Below are positions 8,008 to 16,253 of a stretch of DNA of 33,240 nucleotides, in pieces. The position numbers and the translations under genes were made by a program. How positions within the stretch are numbered: the first letter of the stretch is position 1; the number at the start of each line of letters is the position of its first letter. Source of the stretch: an uncultured Bacteroides sp. (GTDB taxonomy: Bacteria > Bacteroidota > Bacteroidia > Bacteroidales > Bacteroidaceae). Where the stretch lies: positions 1 to 33,240 of the forward strand of contig CASGED010000082.1 of the NCBI GenBank assembly GCA_949300425.1, written 5' to 3'. Under the pieces are notes generated by a model. It saw only the letters and a program-made list of their open reading frames with translations, was not told the origin of the DNA and did not search any database.

Positions 8008-8754
8008 ATGAGCAAGACCGTAATCGAACTCCACGACATCCGCCGCAACTTCATCGTAGGCGACGAGACGGTACATGCCCTGCGGGGCGTGTCGTTCAAC
8101 ATCACCGAAGGCGAGTTCGTCACCATCATGGGCACCAGCGGCTCGGGCAAGTCGACGCTGCTCAACATATTAGGCTGCCTCGACACACCCACCAGCGGCG
8201 AATACCTGCTGGACGGCACCTCGGTGCGCACCATGTCGAAGCCCCAGCGCGCCGTCCTGCGCAACCGCAAGATAGGCTTCGTATTCCAGAACTACAACCT
8301 GCTGCCCAAGACGACGGCGGTGGAGAACGTGGAACTCCCCCTGATGTATAACCCCAGCGTAAGCGCCGCCGAACGCCGCCGCCGTGCCATAGACTCCCTG
8401 GTGGCCGTGGGCTTGGGCGACCGGCTGGAGCATAAGTCCAACCAAATGTCGGGCGGACAGATGCAGCGTGTGGCCATCGCGCGGGCGCTGGTGAACAATC
8501 CCGCCGTCATCCTGGCGGACGAGGCGACGGGTAACTTGGACACCCGCACGTCGTTCGAGATACTGGTGCTCTTCCAACGGCTGCACGCCGAGGGGCGCAC
8601 CATCATCTTCGTGACGCACAATCCCGACATCGCCCAATACAGTAGCCGCAACATCCGCCTGCGCGACGGGCATGTCACCGAGGACACCATTAATAAGAAT
8701 ATACTGTCGGCACAGGCGACGCTGGAGGCGTTGCCTAAGAATGTGGACGATTAA
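8008..8754 (+). CDS. ABC exporter ATP-binding protein, MacB/LolD type
   Basis: This is a 248-residue nucleotide-binding subunit. All motifs are intact: Walker A GTSGSGKST (42-50), Q-loop Gln94, signature MSGGQ (147-151), Walker B VILADE (167-172), D-loop NLD, and H-loop His204. It energises the permease encoded at 8935. In E. coli MacB the ATPase and permease are one chain; here they are separate, which is common in Bacteroidetes. Preceded by the 23-bp array and followed by the TCTGYGT array, so it is flanked on both sides by repeats inside the operon. The substrate could be a peptide, lipid or drug; the sequence does not say. Confidence 0.93.
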   Translation: MSKTVIELHDIRRNFIVGDETVHALRGVSFNITEGEFVTIMGTSGSGKSTLLNILGCLDTPTSGEYLLDGTSVRTMSKPQRAVLRNRKIGFVFQNYNLLPKTTAVENVELPLMYNPSVSAAERRRRAIDSLVAVGLGDRLEHKSNQMSGGQMQRVAIARALVNNPAVILADEATGNLDTRTSFEILVLFQRLHAEGRTIIFVTHNPDIAQYSSRNIRLRDGHVTEDTINKNILSAQATLEALPKNVDD

Positions 8755-8785
8755 GACAAATGGGAATTTAGCGGGCTGATTAGGA

Positions 8786-8900
8786 GAACGCAGACTACGC
8801 AGACGGGCGCAGAGGCTCGCGGAAATAAAGGGCTTCGCCTATCTGCACTGAAAAAAAAATAAGTCTGCGTTCATCTGTGTATTCTGCGTCTTCTGCGTTC
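8786..8900. repeat. Inverted pair of TCTGCGT arrays between ATPase and permease genes
   Basis: The right arm has TCTGYGT units at 8864, 8874, 8883 and 8892 (spacing 10, 9, 9). The left arm has ACGCAGA-like units at 8788, 8797 and 8807 (spacing 9, 10). The arms are reverse complements around GAACGCAGA/TCTGCGTTC and could form a long imperfect hairpin with a loop of about 50 bases. After it comes AAATTATCATTTAA (near 8912-8925) shortly before the permease ATG. The right arm and box copy the layout before the pectate lyase gene. Confidence 0.75.
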
Positions 8901-8934
8901 CCTAAGACAGATAAATTATCATTTAAATAAGACT

Positions 8935-10152
8935 ATGAACGGAACAAACCTTTTCAAGATAGCCCTGCGCGCCTTGGCCAACAACAAGCTGAGGGCATTC
9001 CTCACGATGCTGGGCATCATCATCGGCGTGGCGTCGGTCATCACGATGCTGGCCATCGGGCAAGGCTCCAAGCGGAGCATACAGGCGCAGATAAGCGAGA
9101 TGGGCTCCAACATGATTATGATTCACCCGGGAGGCGAGCGCCGGGGAGGCGTGCGCATGGACCCCAGCGAGATGCAGACGCTGAAGCTGACCGATTACGA
9201 GTCACTCAGGGACGAGACCAACTTCCTCGCCGCCGTCAGCCCCAACGTCAGCAGCAGCGGACAGCTCATCGCCGGCAACAACAACTATCCTTCCAGCGTG
9301 AGCGGCGTGGGACTCGACTACTTGGAGATACGCCAACTGACGGTGGAGCAGGGCGAGATGTTCACCGAACAGGACATTCAGACCTCCGCCAAAGTGTGCG
9401 TCATCGGCAAGACCATTGTAGACAACCTCTTCCCCGGACGCGACCCCATCGGGCAGACCATCCGCTTCAACCAAGTGCCCTTCCGCGTGGTGGGCGTGCT
9501 CAAAAGCAAAGGCTACAACTCCATGGGCATGGACCAGGACGACATCGTGCTGGCGCCTTACTCCACCGTGATGAAACGCCTCTTGGCGCAGACCTACCTG
9601 GAAAGCATCTACGCCAGCGCCCTGAGCGAGGACATGACGGACTATGCCACGGAGGAAGTCAGTGAGATACTGCGCCGCAACCACAAGCTGAAGGCCGAAG
9701 ACGCCGACGACTTCAGCATCCGCAGCCAGGAGGAACTAAGCACGATGCTGAACTCTACGACCGACCTCATGACCACGCTGCTGGCCTGCATAGCGGGCAT
9801 CTCGCTCGTGGTGGGCGGCATCGGCATCATGAACATCATGTACGTCAGCGTGACGGAACGCACCCGTGAGATAGGCCTGCGCATGTCGGTCGGGGCGCGC
9901 GGCGTGGACATCCTGAGCCAGTTCCTCATCGAGGCCATCCTCATCAGCATCACGGGCGGGCTTATCGGAGTCATCATCGGGTGCGGCGCGTCGGTCATAG
10001 TGAAGAACGTGGCCCACTGGCCCATCTACATACAGACGTGGAGCGTGCTGCTCTCCTTCGCCGTTTGCACGGTGACGGGCGTGTTCTTCGGCTGGTATCC
10101 CGCCAAGAAAGCCGCCGACCTCGACCCGATAGAGGCCATCAGATACGAATAA
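8935..10152 (+). CDS. MacB-like ABC exporter permease (FtsX family)
   Basis: This 405-residue permease has one N-terminal membrane helix (about 20-42), a large periplasmic MacB-type domain (about 45-270), and three C-terminal helices (about 276-390). The ending WYPAKKAADLDPIEAIRYE is the classic MacB C-terminus, and the region ERTREIGLRMSVGAR is the coupling segment found in the family. It works with the ATPase at 8008, the adaptor at 6583 and the TolC-like channel at 5209 as one tripartite pump that acts on periplasmic substrates. The kinase gene begins 18 bp downstream, so pump and two-component system are probably co-regulated. Confidence 0.92.
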   Translation: MNGTNLFKIALRALANNKLRAFLTMLGIIIGVASVITMLAIGQGSKRSIQAQISEMGSNMIMIHPGGERRGGVRMDPSEMQTLKLTDYESLRDETNFLAAVSPNVSSSGQLIAGNNNYPSSVSGVGLDYLEIRQLTVEQGEMFTEQDIQTSAKVCVIGKTIVDNLFPGRDPIGQTIRFNQVPFRVVGVLKSKGYNSMGMDQDDIVLAPYSTVMKRLLAQTYLESIYASALSEDMTDYATEEVSEILRRNHKLKAEDADDFSIRSQEELSTMLNSTTDLMTTLLACIAGISLVVGGIGIMNIMYVSVTERTREIGLRMSVGARGVDILSQFLIEAILISITGGLIGVIIGCGASVIVKNVAHWPIYIQTWSVLLSFAVCTVTGVFFGWYPAKKAADLDPIEAIRYE

Positions 10153-10170
10153 AATCACTATCTTTGCCGC

Positions 10171-11232
10171 ATGATGAAACCGGATAACATACATAAACGT
10201 CCCCAAGCGGTGGAAGTGATGGTGCACATCCTGGCGTGGGGCATCGTGTTCGCCTTCCCCATCGCCATGATGAGCCGGGGCGGTCTCAGCGTGGAGTGGC
10301 ACGACTATATGCGCAGCCTCCTGATGGTGCTCGCTTATGCCATAGTGTTTTACGTCAACTACTTCATCTTCGTGCCCCGGTTCCTCTCGCAAGGACGGAT
10401 AAAGAAGATGCTGGCAGGAAACGTGGCGCTCATCGTGGCCATGGTGCTCGCCTTGCACTTCGGCATGGAGTTCCTGTCGCACACCTTGCTCCCCGACCGT
10501 CCGCCTCATCCCATGGGACCTCCCAAGACCATCTTCATGCTTCGCGACATCGGCAGCATGATACTGACCGCAGGCTTGAGCGCCGCCATCAAGATGAGCC
10601 GCCGGTGGACGCAGTTGGAAGCCGCCCGCCGCGAGGCCGAGCAACGCCGCACGGAGGCCGAACTGAAGAACCTGCGCAACCAGCTCAACCCCCACTTCCT
10701 GCTCAACACGCTGAACAACATCTACGCCCTCATCGCCTTCGACACGGACAAGGCGCAACAGGCCGTGCAGGACCTGAGCCGCCTGCTTCGACACGTGCTC
10801 TACGACAACCAGCAGGAGACCGTCCCCCTCTGCAAGGAGATGGACTTCATACGCAACTACATCGAACTGATGCGCATCCGCCTCTCGGCAAACGTGGAGG
10901 TAGAGACCCGCTTCGACGTGCGTCCCGACAGTCACACGGAAATAGCGCCCCTCATCTTCATCTCTCTCATCGAGAATGCTTTCAAACATGGCATCTCGCC
11001 CACAAAGCCCAGCTACATCCGCATCTGCTTCGAGGAAAGCCCGCGGGAAGTGAAGTGCGAGATACGCAACAGCTGTTACCCCAAGAGCGAAGCCGACAAG
11101 AGCGGAAGCGGCATCGGCCTGGAACAGGTGCGCAAGCGTCTGGAACTGACCTATCCCGGCCGGTATGAGTGGAAGCATGGCGTAAGCCCCGACGGGAAAG
11201 AATATCAATCGCTATTGACTATACATATATAA
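10171..11232 (+). CDS. LytS-type sensor histidine kinase
   Basis: This 353-residue membrane kinase has four predicted helices (about 17-35, 50-70, 83-104, 123-142). A charged linker helix (about 145-170) follows, then a His_kinase/HATPase domain. The phospho-acceptor is probably His175 in NPHFLLNT. The N box is IENAFKHG (Asn269), and the G box GSGIGLEQV starts at 312. No extracellular sensor domain is seen, so the signal is likely sensed in the membrane. It lies 18 bp after the permease and 17 bp before its LytTR partner. Homologous gene orders suggest it senses stress linked to the exporter, but that is inference. Start at 10171 is adopted; the next codon is also Met. Confidence 0.9.
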   Translation: MMKPDNIHKRPQAVEVMVHILAWGIVFAFPIAMMSRGGLSVEWHDYMRSLLMVLAYAIVFYVNYFIFVPRFLSQGRIKKMLAGNVALIVAMVLALHFGMEFLSHTLLPDRPPHPMGPPKTIFMLRDIGSMILTAGLSAAIKMSRRWTQLEAARREAEQRRTEAELKNLRNQLNPHFLLNTLNNIYALIAFDTDKAQQAVQDLSRLLRHVLYDNQQETVPLCKEMDFIRNYIELMRIRLSANVEVETRFDVRPDSHTEIAPLIFISLIENAFKHGISPTKPSYIRICFEESPREVKCEIRNSCYPKSEADKSGSGIGLEQVRKRLELTYPGRYEWKHGVSPDGKEYQSLLTIHI

Positions 11233-11249
11233 TATAAATAATAAGAGCT

Positions 11250-11951
11250 ATGACCTTGAATTGCGCAATCGTAGACGATGAACCTTTGGCCCTCGACCTG
11301 ATGGAGAGCTATGTAGCCAAGACGCCCTTCCTGAATCTGACAGGCAAATACTCCAGTGCCGTGCAGGCCATGAAAGAATTGCCCGAGAGACAGGTCGACT
11401 TGTTGTTTTTAGACATTCAGATGCCTGAACTCAGCGGACTTGAATACTCCAAGATGGTGTCGCCCGATACGCGCGTTGTCTTCACCACCGCCTTCGAGCA
11501 GTATGCCATCGACGGCTATCGGGTCAATGCACTCGACTATCTGCTGAAGCCTATCTCCTATGCCGATTTCCTGCAAGCCGCCAACAAGGCCGTGCAATGG
11601 TTTGAATTGCTCCAACAACCCAAAGAGGAAATAACCTCCATATTCGTAAAGAGCGACTACAAACTCATACAGATACCCTTGGACAACATCCTCTACATCG
11701 AAGGCCTGAAAGACTACATCAAGATATACGAGGAAGGTGCCTCCAAACCCATCCTTTCACTGATGAGTATGAAAGCCGTCGAAGAGTTGCTGCCCGCCTC
11801 CCGCTTCATGCGCGTACACCGCTCCTTCATCGTGCAGAAAGAGAAGATACGTGTGGTAGACCGCGGACGCATCATCTTCGGCAAGACATACATACCCGTC
11901 AGCGACAGCTACAAGCAGGCTTTTCAGGAGTATCTGGATAAGCGGAGCTGA
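11250..11951 (+). CDS. LytTR family response regulator
   Basis: This is a 233-residue two-domain regulator. The receiver (1-120) has acidic Asp9/Asp10, phospho-acceptor Asp55 in LLFLDIQMPELSG, Thr80 and Lys100 (YLLKPIS). The LytTR DNA-binding domain (about 133-230) shows the family patterns IFVKSDYKLIQI, ILYIEGLKDYIKIY and RFMRVHRSFIVQKEKI. It pairs with the LytS-type kinase 17 bp upstream. The likely target is the exporter operon it closes, but no LytTR direct repeats were identified with confidence at 5143. A terminator follows. Confidence 0.93.
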   Translation: MTLNCAIVDDEPLALDLMESYVAKTPFLNLTGKYSSAVQAMKELPERQVDLLFLDIQMPELSGLEYSKMVSPDTRVVFTTAFEQYAIDGYRVNALDYLLKPISYADFLQAANKAVQWFELLQQPKEEITSIFVKSDYKLIQIPLDNILYIEGLKDYIKIYEEGASKPILSLMSMKAVEELLPASRFMRVHRSFIVQKEKIRVVDRGRIIFGKTYIPVSDSYKQAFQEYLDKRS

Positions 11952-11957
11952 AATTGA

Positions 11958-11995
11958 GGCACTTCCACGTTGGCAAAACGCAAGGAAGTGCTTTT
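11958..11995 (+). terminator. Terminator of the exporter/two-component operon
   Basis: GCACTTCC (11959-11966) pairs with GGAAGTGC (11984-11991), with a possible inner CGTT/AACG pairing, followed by TTTT. It lies 8 bases after the stop of the response regulator gene. Confidence 0.75.
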
Positions 11996-12042
11996 GATGT
12001 ATGACGGGAGTAGTCTATAAAGGCAGAAAAGAATAGGAGTTA

Positions 12043-12073
12043 TTGTTGTGTTGCAACAAAAATAGTATCTTTG
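12043..12073 (+). promoter_or_regulatory. Promoter of the DUF5063-exonuclease-methyltransferase unit
   Basis: TTGT (12043-12046) and TATCTTTG (12066-12073) are 19 bp apart, a good match to the Bacteroides consensus. The leader of about 60 bases holds an 8-codon open frame (12098-12124) with no obvious meaning. Confidence 0.7.
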
Positions 12074-12138
12074 CGACGACATAGACAAGAAAGGTCTATG
12101 AATATGGAAGGAAAAAGGAACTAAGGAATAAGATACGT

Positions 12139-12717
12139 ATGAAGAAAGAAAGCCAAGTGATATTCGACCGCAATGTCGTGGAGTTCGTGACCGTGGCCGC
12201 CGAATTTTGTCGCTATCTGGAGCAAGCCGAAGGCATACGAAGAGCCGACTTTGTGGACACCGTACTGAAACTATTGCCATTGCTTTATCTGAAAGCGCAA
12301 ATGTTGCCCACATGCGAGCAAATGGGAGAAACAGCACCGGAAAACTATGTCACGGAAGAGACCTACGAAATCATGCGGATCAACTTGGCGGGTATATTGA
12401 CCGACAGAGACGATTATCTGGATGTCTTCGTCAGCGACATGAAGTACAGCGACCAACCCGTTACACGCTACATTTCAGAAGACTTAGCCGACATATACCA
12501 AGATGTGAAAGACTTTGTCTTCGTTTTCCGGTTAGGACTGAACGAGACCATGCACGATGCACTGGCCATCTGCCAAGAAAATTTCCGCCTGTATTGGGGA
12601 CAGAAGTTAGTGAACACCTTGCGTGCCTTGCACGAAGTGAAATACGCCTCAGGCACAGACGACAAGGAAGAATACGGAAACCGATGGGATAGCCAGGATG
12701 AAGATTCGTTGGATTAA
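12139..12717 (+). CDS. DUF5063 family protein
   Basis: This is a 192-residue, mostly alpha-helical, acidic cytoplasmic protein that I place in the DUF5063 family from its overall pattern (FVTVAAEFCRYLEQ near the start, LAICQENFRLYWGQKLVNTLRALHEV near the end). No catalytic motif, signal peptide or membrane segment is visible. It is the first gene of a unit that continues with an RNase D-like exonuclease (44 bp downstream) and an rRNA methyltransferase. This company points loosely to RNA metabolism, but that is only guilt by association. Confidence 0.7.
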   Translation: MKKESQVIFDRNVVEFVTVAAEFCRYLEQAEGIRRADFVDTVLKLLPLLYLKAQMLPTCEQMGETAPENYVTEETYEIMRINLAGILTDRDDYLDVFVSDMKYSDQPVTRYISEDLADIYQDVKDFVFVFRLGLNETMHDALAICQENFRLYWGQKLVNTLRALHEVKYASGTDDKEEYGNRWDSQDEDSLD

Positions 12718-12761
12718 TTTATTGATTCCATCCGTTTCATTTCTAGAAAATCTATACGAAA

Positions 12762-13421
12762 ATGATGATAATCAAACGAACCATTGATAAAGAGGCGCTG
12801 AAGGACATGCCGAAAGCCACTTTTGAAGGTCAGATACATGTCGTACAAACTCCGCAAGAGGCTGAAAAGGCAGTATCTTACTTGCGCCAATATCCCATCG
12901 TGGGCATTGATAGCGAGACACGCCCTTCGTTCAGCAAAGGACGTGCTTACAAAGTTGCCTTGCTGCAAGTCTCGTCGGATGAACACTGTTTCCTGTTCCG
13001 ACTGAACCTGACGGGACTGACCTTACCCGTCATCCAATTGTTGGAGACTCCGAATGTGACTAAAGTAGGGCTATCCTTGCGAGACGATTTCATGATGCTG
13101 CACAAACGTGCCTCATTCCAACCACGTGCCGTCATTGAACTGCAAGAATATGTCCGTCCTTTCGGCATACAAGACATGAGCCTGCAAAAGATTTACGGCA
13201 TTCTCTTTGGCCAAAAAATATCGAAGGCGCAACGCCTGACCAACTGGGAAGCCGACACCCTGACCCAACCCCAGCAACTCTATGCAGCCACTGATGCCTG
13301 GGCGTGCCTCAACATCTACCATAAACTGGAAGAACTGAAGCGAACGGGCGATTTTAAAATAGAAACGACCTCTCCCGACACGGAGAAAAATGAGACAGAA
13401 GAAACCGTACTCCAATCCTAA
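12762..13421 (+). CDS. RNase D-like 3'-5' exonuclease (DEDDy)
   Basis: This 219-residue protein is essentially one DEDD exonuclease domain. Motif I is VGIDSET (Asp50, Glu52), motif II lies in KVGLSLRDDF (Asp108 or Asp109), and motif III is YAATDAWACLNIY (Tyr174, Asp178), marking the DEDDy subtype. These acidic residues hold two metal ions for 3'-5' hydrolysis of RNA or DNA. It lacks the HRDC domains of full RNase D. It sits between DUF5063 and an rRNA methyltransferase, 30 bp before the latter. The substrate is not known; RNA is the natural guess. Confidence 0.88.
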   Translation: MMIIKRTIDKEALKDMPKATFEGQIHVVQTPQEAEKAVSYLRQYPIVGIDSETRPSFSKGRAYKVALLQVSSDEHCFLFRLNLTGLTLPVIQLLETPNVTKVGLSLRDDFMMLHKRASFQPRAVIELQEYVRPFGIQDMSLQKIYGILFGQKISKAQRLTNWEADTLTQPQQLYAATDAWACLNIYHKLEELKRTGDFKIETTSPDTEKNETEETVLQS

Positions 13422-13451
13422 GTGTAATATTCAACAAATACATTATTATAT

Positions 13452-14633
13452 ATGTATAAGGTATATCTCAAACCCGGTAAAGAAGAATCATTAAAGCGCT
13501 TTCACCCATGGGTATTTTCAGGCGCCATTGCCCGCATCGACGGACAGCCTGAGGAAGGCGAAGTGGTAGAAATCTATACTTCGCACAACGACTTCATAGC
13601 CAAAGGACATTTCCAGATAGGCAGTATCGCCGTTCGCATACTCAGTTTCCTACAGGACGAGACTATTGACTTCGGTTTCTGGAAACGAAAATTGAGCGTC
13701 GCCCTCAACATGCGCCGCAGCATCGGCATCGCCGGCCGTAAGGATAATAATACTTACCGCCTCGTGCATGGAGAAGGCGATAATCTCCCCGGATTGGTAA
13801 TAGACATCTATAACCGAACCGCCGTCATGCAAGCCCACTCTGCCGGCATGCACCTGGATCGCATGACTATAGCCGACGCCTTGAGTGAGGTCATGGAGGG
13901 CCTGATAGACAATATCTATTATAAATCGGAAACCACCCTGCCTTTTAAAGCCGATTTGTATCCGGAGAATGGATTTCTACGGGGAAGCAGCACAGACAAC
14001 ATAGCCACGGAATATGGCTTGAAATTTTATATTGACTGGCTGAAAGGACAAAAGACCGGTTTCTTTGTCGACCAACGCGAGAATCGGGCCTTGCTGGAAC
14101 GTTATGCGACCGGACGTTCGGTGCTGAACATGTTTTGCTACACAGGGGGCTTCTCGGTGTACGCCATGCGGGGCGGAGCGCGAATGGTGCACTCTGTAGA
14201 CAGCTCGGCCAAAGCCATCGACCTGACCAACAAGAATATTGACTTGAACTTCCCGAACAATACCCGCCATACGGCCTATGCGGAAGACGCCTTTAAATAT
14301 TTAGACCATATGGGCGACCGTTATGACCTCATCATCTTAGACCCCCCGGCTTTTGCCAAACACCGCGATGCTTTGCGCAACGCTTTGCAAGGCTATCGAC
14401 GTCTCAACGCCAAGGCTTTCGAGAAAATACAGCCGGGAGGCATCTTGTTCACGTTCTCTTGCTCGCAGGCCGTCAACAAAGATCAGTTCCGTACAGCAGT
14501 TTTTACGGCAGCCGCCCAGTCGGGACGCAATGTCCGCATCCTGCACCAGTTGACGCAGCCCGCCGACCACCCCGTAAACATCTACCATCCCGAAGGTGAA
14601 TACCTGAAAGGACTGGTTCTATACGTAGAATGA
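13452..14633 (+). CDS. RlmI-like class I rRNA (cytosine-5) methyltransferase
   Basis: This 393-residue enzyme has an N-terminal PUA-type domain (about 1-75, FHPWVFSGAI and RILSF) followed by a linker and a Rossmann methyltransferase domain. SAM-binding motif I is VLNMFCYTGGFSVYA, motif IV is LILDPPAFAK, and the catalytic-cysteine region is LFTFSCSQAV. This is the RlmI/RlmKL pattern that methylates cytosines of 23S rRNA at C5. The length equals the family norm. It is the last gene of a three-gene unit; no clear T-tailed terminator was found after it. Confidence 0.88.
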   Translation: MYKVYLKPGKEESLKRFHPWVFSGAIARIDGQPEEGEVVEIYTSHNDFIAKGHFQIGSIAVRILSFLQDETIDFGFWKRKLSVALNMRRSIGIAGRKDNNTYRLVHGEGDNLPGLVIDIYNRTAVMQAHSAGMHLDRMTIADALSEVMEGLIDNIYYKSETTLPFKADLYPENGFLRGSSTDNIATEYGLKFYIDWLKGQKTGFFVDQRENRALLERYATGRSVLNMFCYTGGFSVYAMRGGARMVHSVDSSAKAIDLTNKNIDLNFPNNTRHTAYAEDAFKYLDHMGDRYDLIILDPPAFAKHRDALRNALQGYRRLNAKAFEKIQPGGILFTFSCSQAVNKDQFRTAVFTAAAQSGRNVRILHQLTQPADHPVNIYHPEGEYLKGLVLYVE

Positions 14634-14717
14634 GGCGTTGGGAGGCTTAAATGATTAAAAAGAGTTAATACAACGCAAAAATACGCCGAATTATTATGTT
14701 GTATAACATAAAACCTA

Positions 14718-14725
14718 TATCTTTG
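14718..14725 (+). promoter_or_regulatory. -7 box of a candidate small RNA
   Basis: TATCTTTG matches TAnnTTTG. There is no open frame of size between here and a terminator at 14769-14798, so this promoter seems to serve a short RNA. The -33 element is unclear (TTG at 14699). Confidence 0.6.
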
Positions 14726-14730
14726 CAGCG

Positions 14731-14798
14731 TGTTTTTCATGGTATTAGATTTAAGGTTAATGAAGATTGGGTGTCTGGGATAGATACCCTTCTTTTTT
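14731..14798 (+). ncRNA. Candidate small RNA of about 68 nt
   Basis: A promoter-like -7 box (14718) is followed at normal distance by a 68-nt segment that ends in a hairpin (8-bp stem 14769-14776 with 14782-14789, loop GGGAT) and the T-rich tail TTCTTTTTT. The body contains GGTATTAGATTTAAGGTTAA (starting at 14741), a wording I remember as recurring between genes in Bacteroides genomes. It may belong to a multicopy small RNA family (FopS-like is a guess from memory). The MFS gene starts 135 bases later from its own promoter, so this is unlikely to be just its leader. Confidence 0.6.
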
Positions 14799-14864
14799 AT
14801 ATGCCCTTTCCATCTGTTTCCCCCGTTTCTCTCCTACTTTTGTTTGCAAAAAAACTTTCATAGG

Positions 14865-14896
14865 TTTGTTTATCTGCTGACAACATCGTACTTTTG
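14865..14896 (+). promoter_or_regulatory. Promoter of the nucleoside permease gene
   Basis: TTTG (14865-14868) and TACTTTTG (14889-14896) are 20 bp apart, an almost perfect Bacteroides vegetative promoter. A second TACTTTTG lies at 14835 without a good -33 element. The leader to 14934 would be about 32 bases. Confidence 0.75.
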
Positions 14897-14933
14897 TTCG
14901 CTATAAAACCAAATAACGCACAACCCAAAGAAT

Positions 14934-16169
14934 ATGAGCATCAAATTCAGACTTGCCGCCATGCAATTTCTCCAGTTCTTTGCCTGGGGCGCATGGCTTA
15001 TTTCGTTAGGAGGCTACATGGGAAGTACCCTGCACTTCGAAGGCGGACAGATAGGCGCCATCTTTGCCACCATGGGAATAGCCGCCTTGTTTATGCCGGG
15101 ACTTACGGGTATCATTGCCGACAAATGGGTAAACGCTGAACGCCTTTACGGACTTCTGCACTTGATAGGTGCAGGCGCCCTGTTCTATGCCTCCACCGTC
15201 ACAGATTATAGCCAAATGTATTGGGCCATGTTGCTGAACATGCTGGCCTATATGCCAACGCTCTCACTGGCCAACACAGTGTCCTACAACGCTTTGGAGA
15301 AATATAACCTGGATTTGGTGAAGGATTTCCCTCCTATACGTGTTTGGGGCACGGTGGGTTTCATCTGTGCCATGTGGGCCGTAGATCTTACGGGATTCAA
15401 AAGCGGACCTGCCCAACTCTATGTAGCCGCCAGTGCCGCTGCCCTGCTGGGATTATATGCTTTTAGCCTGCCCGCTTGTCCCCCCGAACGAAATGAAAAC
15501 AAAACGGTGCTTTCAGCTTTCGGTCTCGATGCGCTTGTATTGTTCAAGCAAAAGAAGATGGCTATCTTCTTCTTGTTCTCCATGTTGCTGGGCGCCGCTT
15601 TACAGATTACCAATACGTATGGAGACCTGTTTCTTGGCTCGTTTGCTTCCATCCCCGAATACGCAGACTCGTTTGGCGTTAAGCATTCGGTCATCCTGCT
15701 CTCCATCTCGCAAATGAGCGAAACGCTGTTTATCCTCGCCATACCATTCTTCTTAAAACACTTCGGAATCAAGAAAGTCATGCTCATCAGCATGTTTGCA
15801 TGGGTATTCCGCTTCGGGCTGTTTGGCTTGGGCAATCCCGGTGACGGACTGTGGATGTTCATCCTTTCTATGATTGTTTATGGCATGGCTTTCGATTTCT
15901 TCAACGTATCCGGCTCTTTGTACACTGAAATGGAGGCTCACTCCAATATCCGAGCCAGCGCACAAGGCCTGTTCTTCATGATGACCAATGGCTTCGGAGC
16001 CTTCATCGGAGGATATGCCAGCGGCGCCATAGTGGACGTCTTTTCGGTATATGCCGAAGGCGGAGGCTTGATAAGCCGTGACTGGACACCCATTTGGATG
16101 ATTTTTGCAGGCTACGCTTTGGTCATCGGCATATTGTTTGGCATCGTTTTCCGATATAAACACAAATAA
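14934..16169 (+). CDS. Nucleoside permease, MFS (NupG/XapB-like)
   Basis: This 411-residue transporter has about 12 hydrophobic segments. It shows nucleoside:H+ symporter family features: FAWGAWLISLGGYM in helix 1, GIIADKWVNAERLY in the loop between helices 2 and 3, NTVSYNAL, and RVWGTVGFI. The late stretch SAQGLFFMMTNGFGAFIGGYASG is also typical. It probably imports nucleosides with protons across the inner membrane. It has its own strong promoter and no co-directional partner within the unit; the gap after it carries a repeat and the next gene is unrelated. Substrate range cannot be read from sequence. Confidence 0.88.
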   Translation: MSIKFRLAAMQFLQFFAWGAWLISLGGYMGSTLHFEGGQIGAIFATMGIAALFMPGLTGIIADKWVNAERLYGLLHLIGAGALFYASTVTDYSQMYWAMLLNMLAYMPTLSLANTVSYNALEKYNLDLVKDFPPIRVWGTVGFICAMWAVDLTGFKSGPAQLYVAASAAALLGLYAFSLPACPPERNENKTVLSAFGLDALVLFKQKKMAIFFLFSMLLGAALQITNTYGDLFLGSFASIPEYADSFGVKHSVILLSISQMSETLFILAIPFFLKHFGIKKVMLISMFAWVFRFGLFGLGNPGDGLWMFILSMIVYGMAFDFFNVSGSLYTEMEAHSNIRASAQGLFFMMTNGFGAFIGGYASGAIVDVFSVYAEGGGLISRDWTPIWMIFAGYALVIGILFGIVFRYKHK

Positions 16170-16173
16170 ACAA

Positions 16174-16246
16174 GTATTGACGCCAATCACATTGCACATT
16201 GGCACATCAATACATTAGCATATAGTCCATTGGCATATTAGCAGAT
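16174..16246. repeat. Degenerate CATTGGCATAT repeats with a hairpin
   Basis: Units like CATTGGCACAT/CATTAGCATAT start at 16197, 16213, 16228 and 16236, at multiples of about 7.5-8 bp. The left part also forms two nested stems: GTATTG/CAATAC and GCCAAT/ATTGGC (16174-16213). There is no T tract, so it is not a clear terminator. It fills the gap between the permease and the bifunctional-nuclease gene. Confidence 0.5.
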
Positions 16247-16253
16247 TTATACA

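Noticed and set aside
10159-10166. TATCTTTG as a promoter of the kinase gene
   Set aside because: It matches the -7 consensus, but lies 5 bp before the start codon, would give a leaderless transcript, and has no -33 element. Co-transcription with the exporter is simpler.
9736-11208. Long antisense open frame opposite permease and kinase genes
   Set aside because: It spans two well-supported plus-strand genes and reads as His/Asp/Val-rich text without motifs, again an effect of codon bias.
12098-12124. 8-codon leader peptide before the DUF5063 gene
   Set aside because: No Shine-Dalgarno, no run of regulatory codons and no attenuator hairpin follow it; likely chance.
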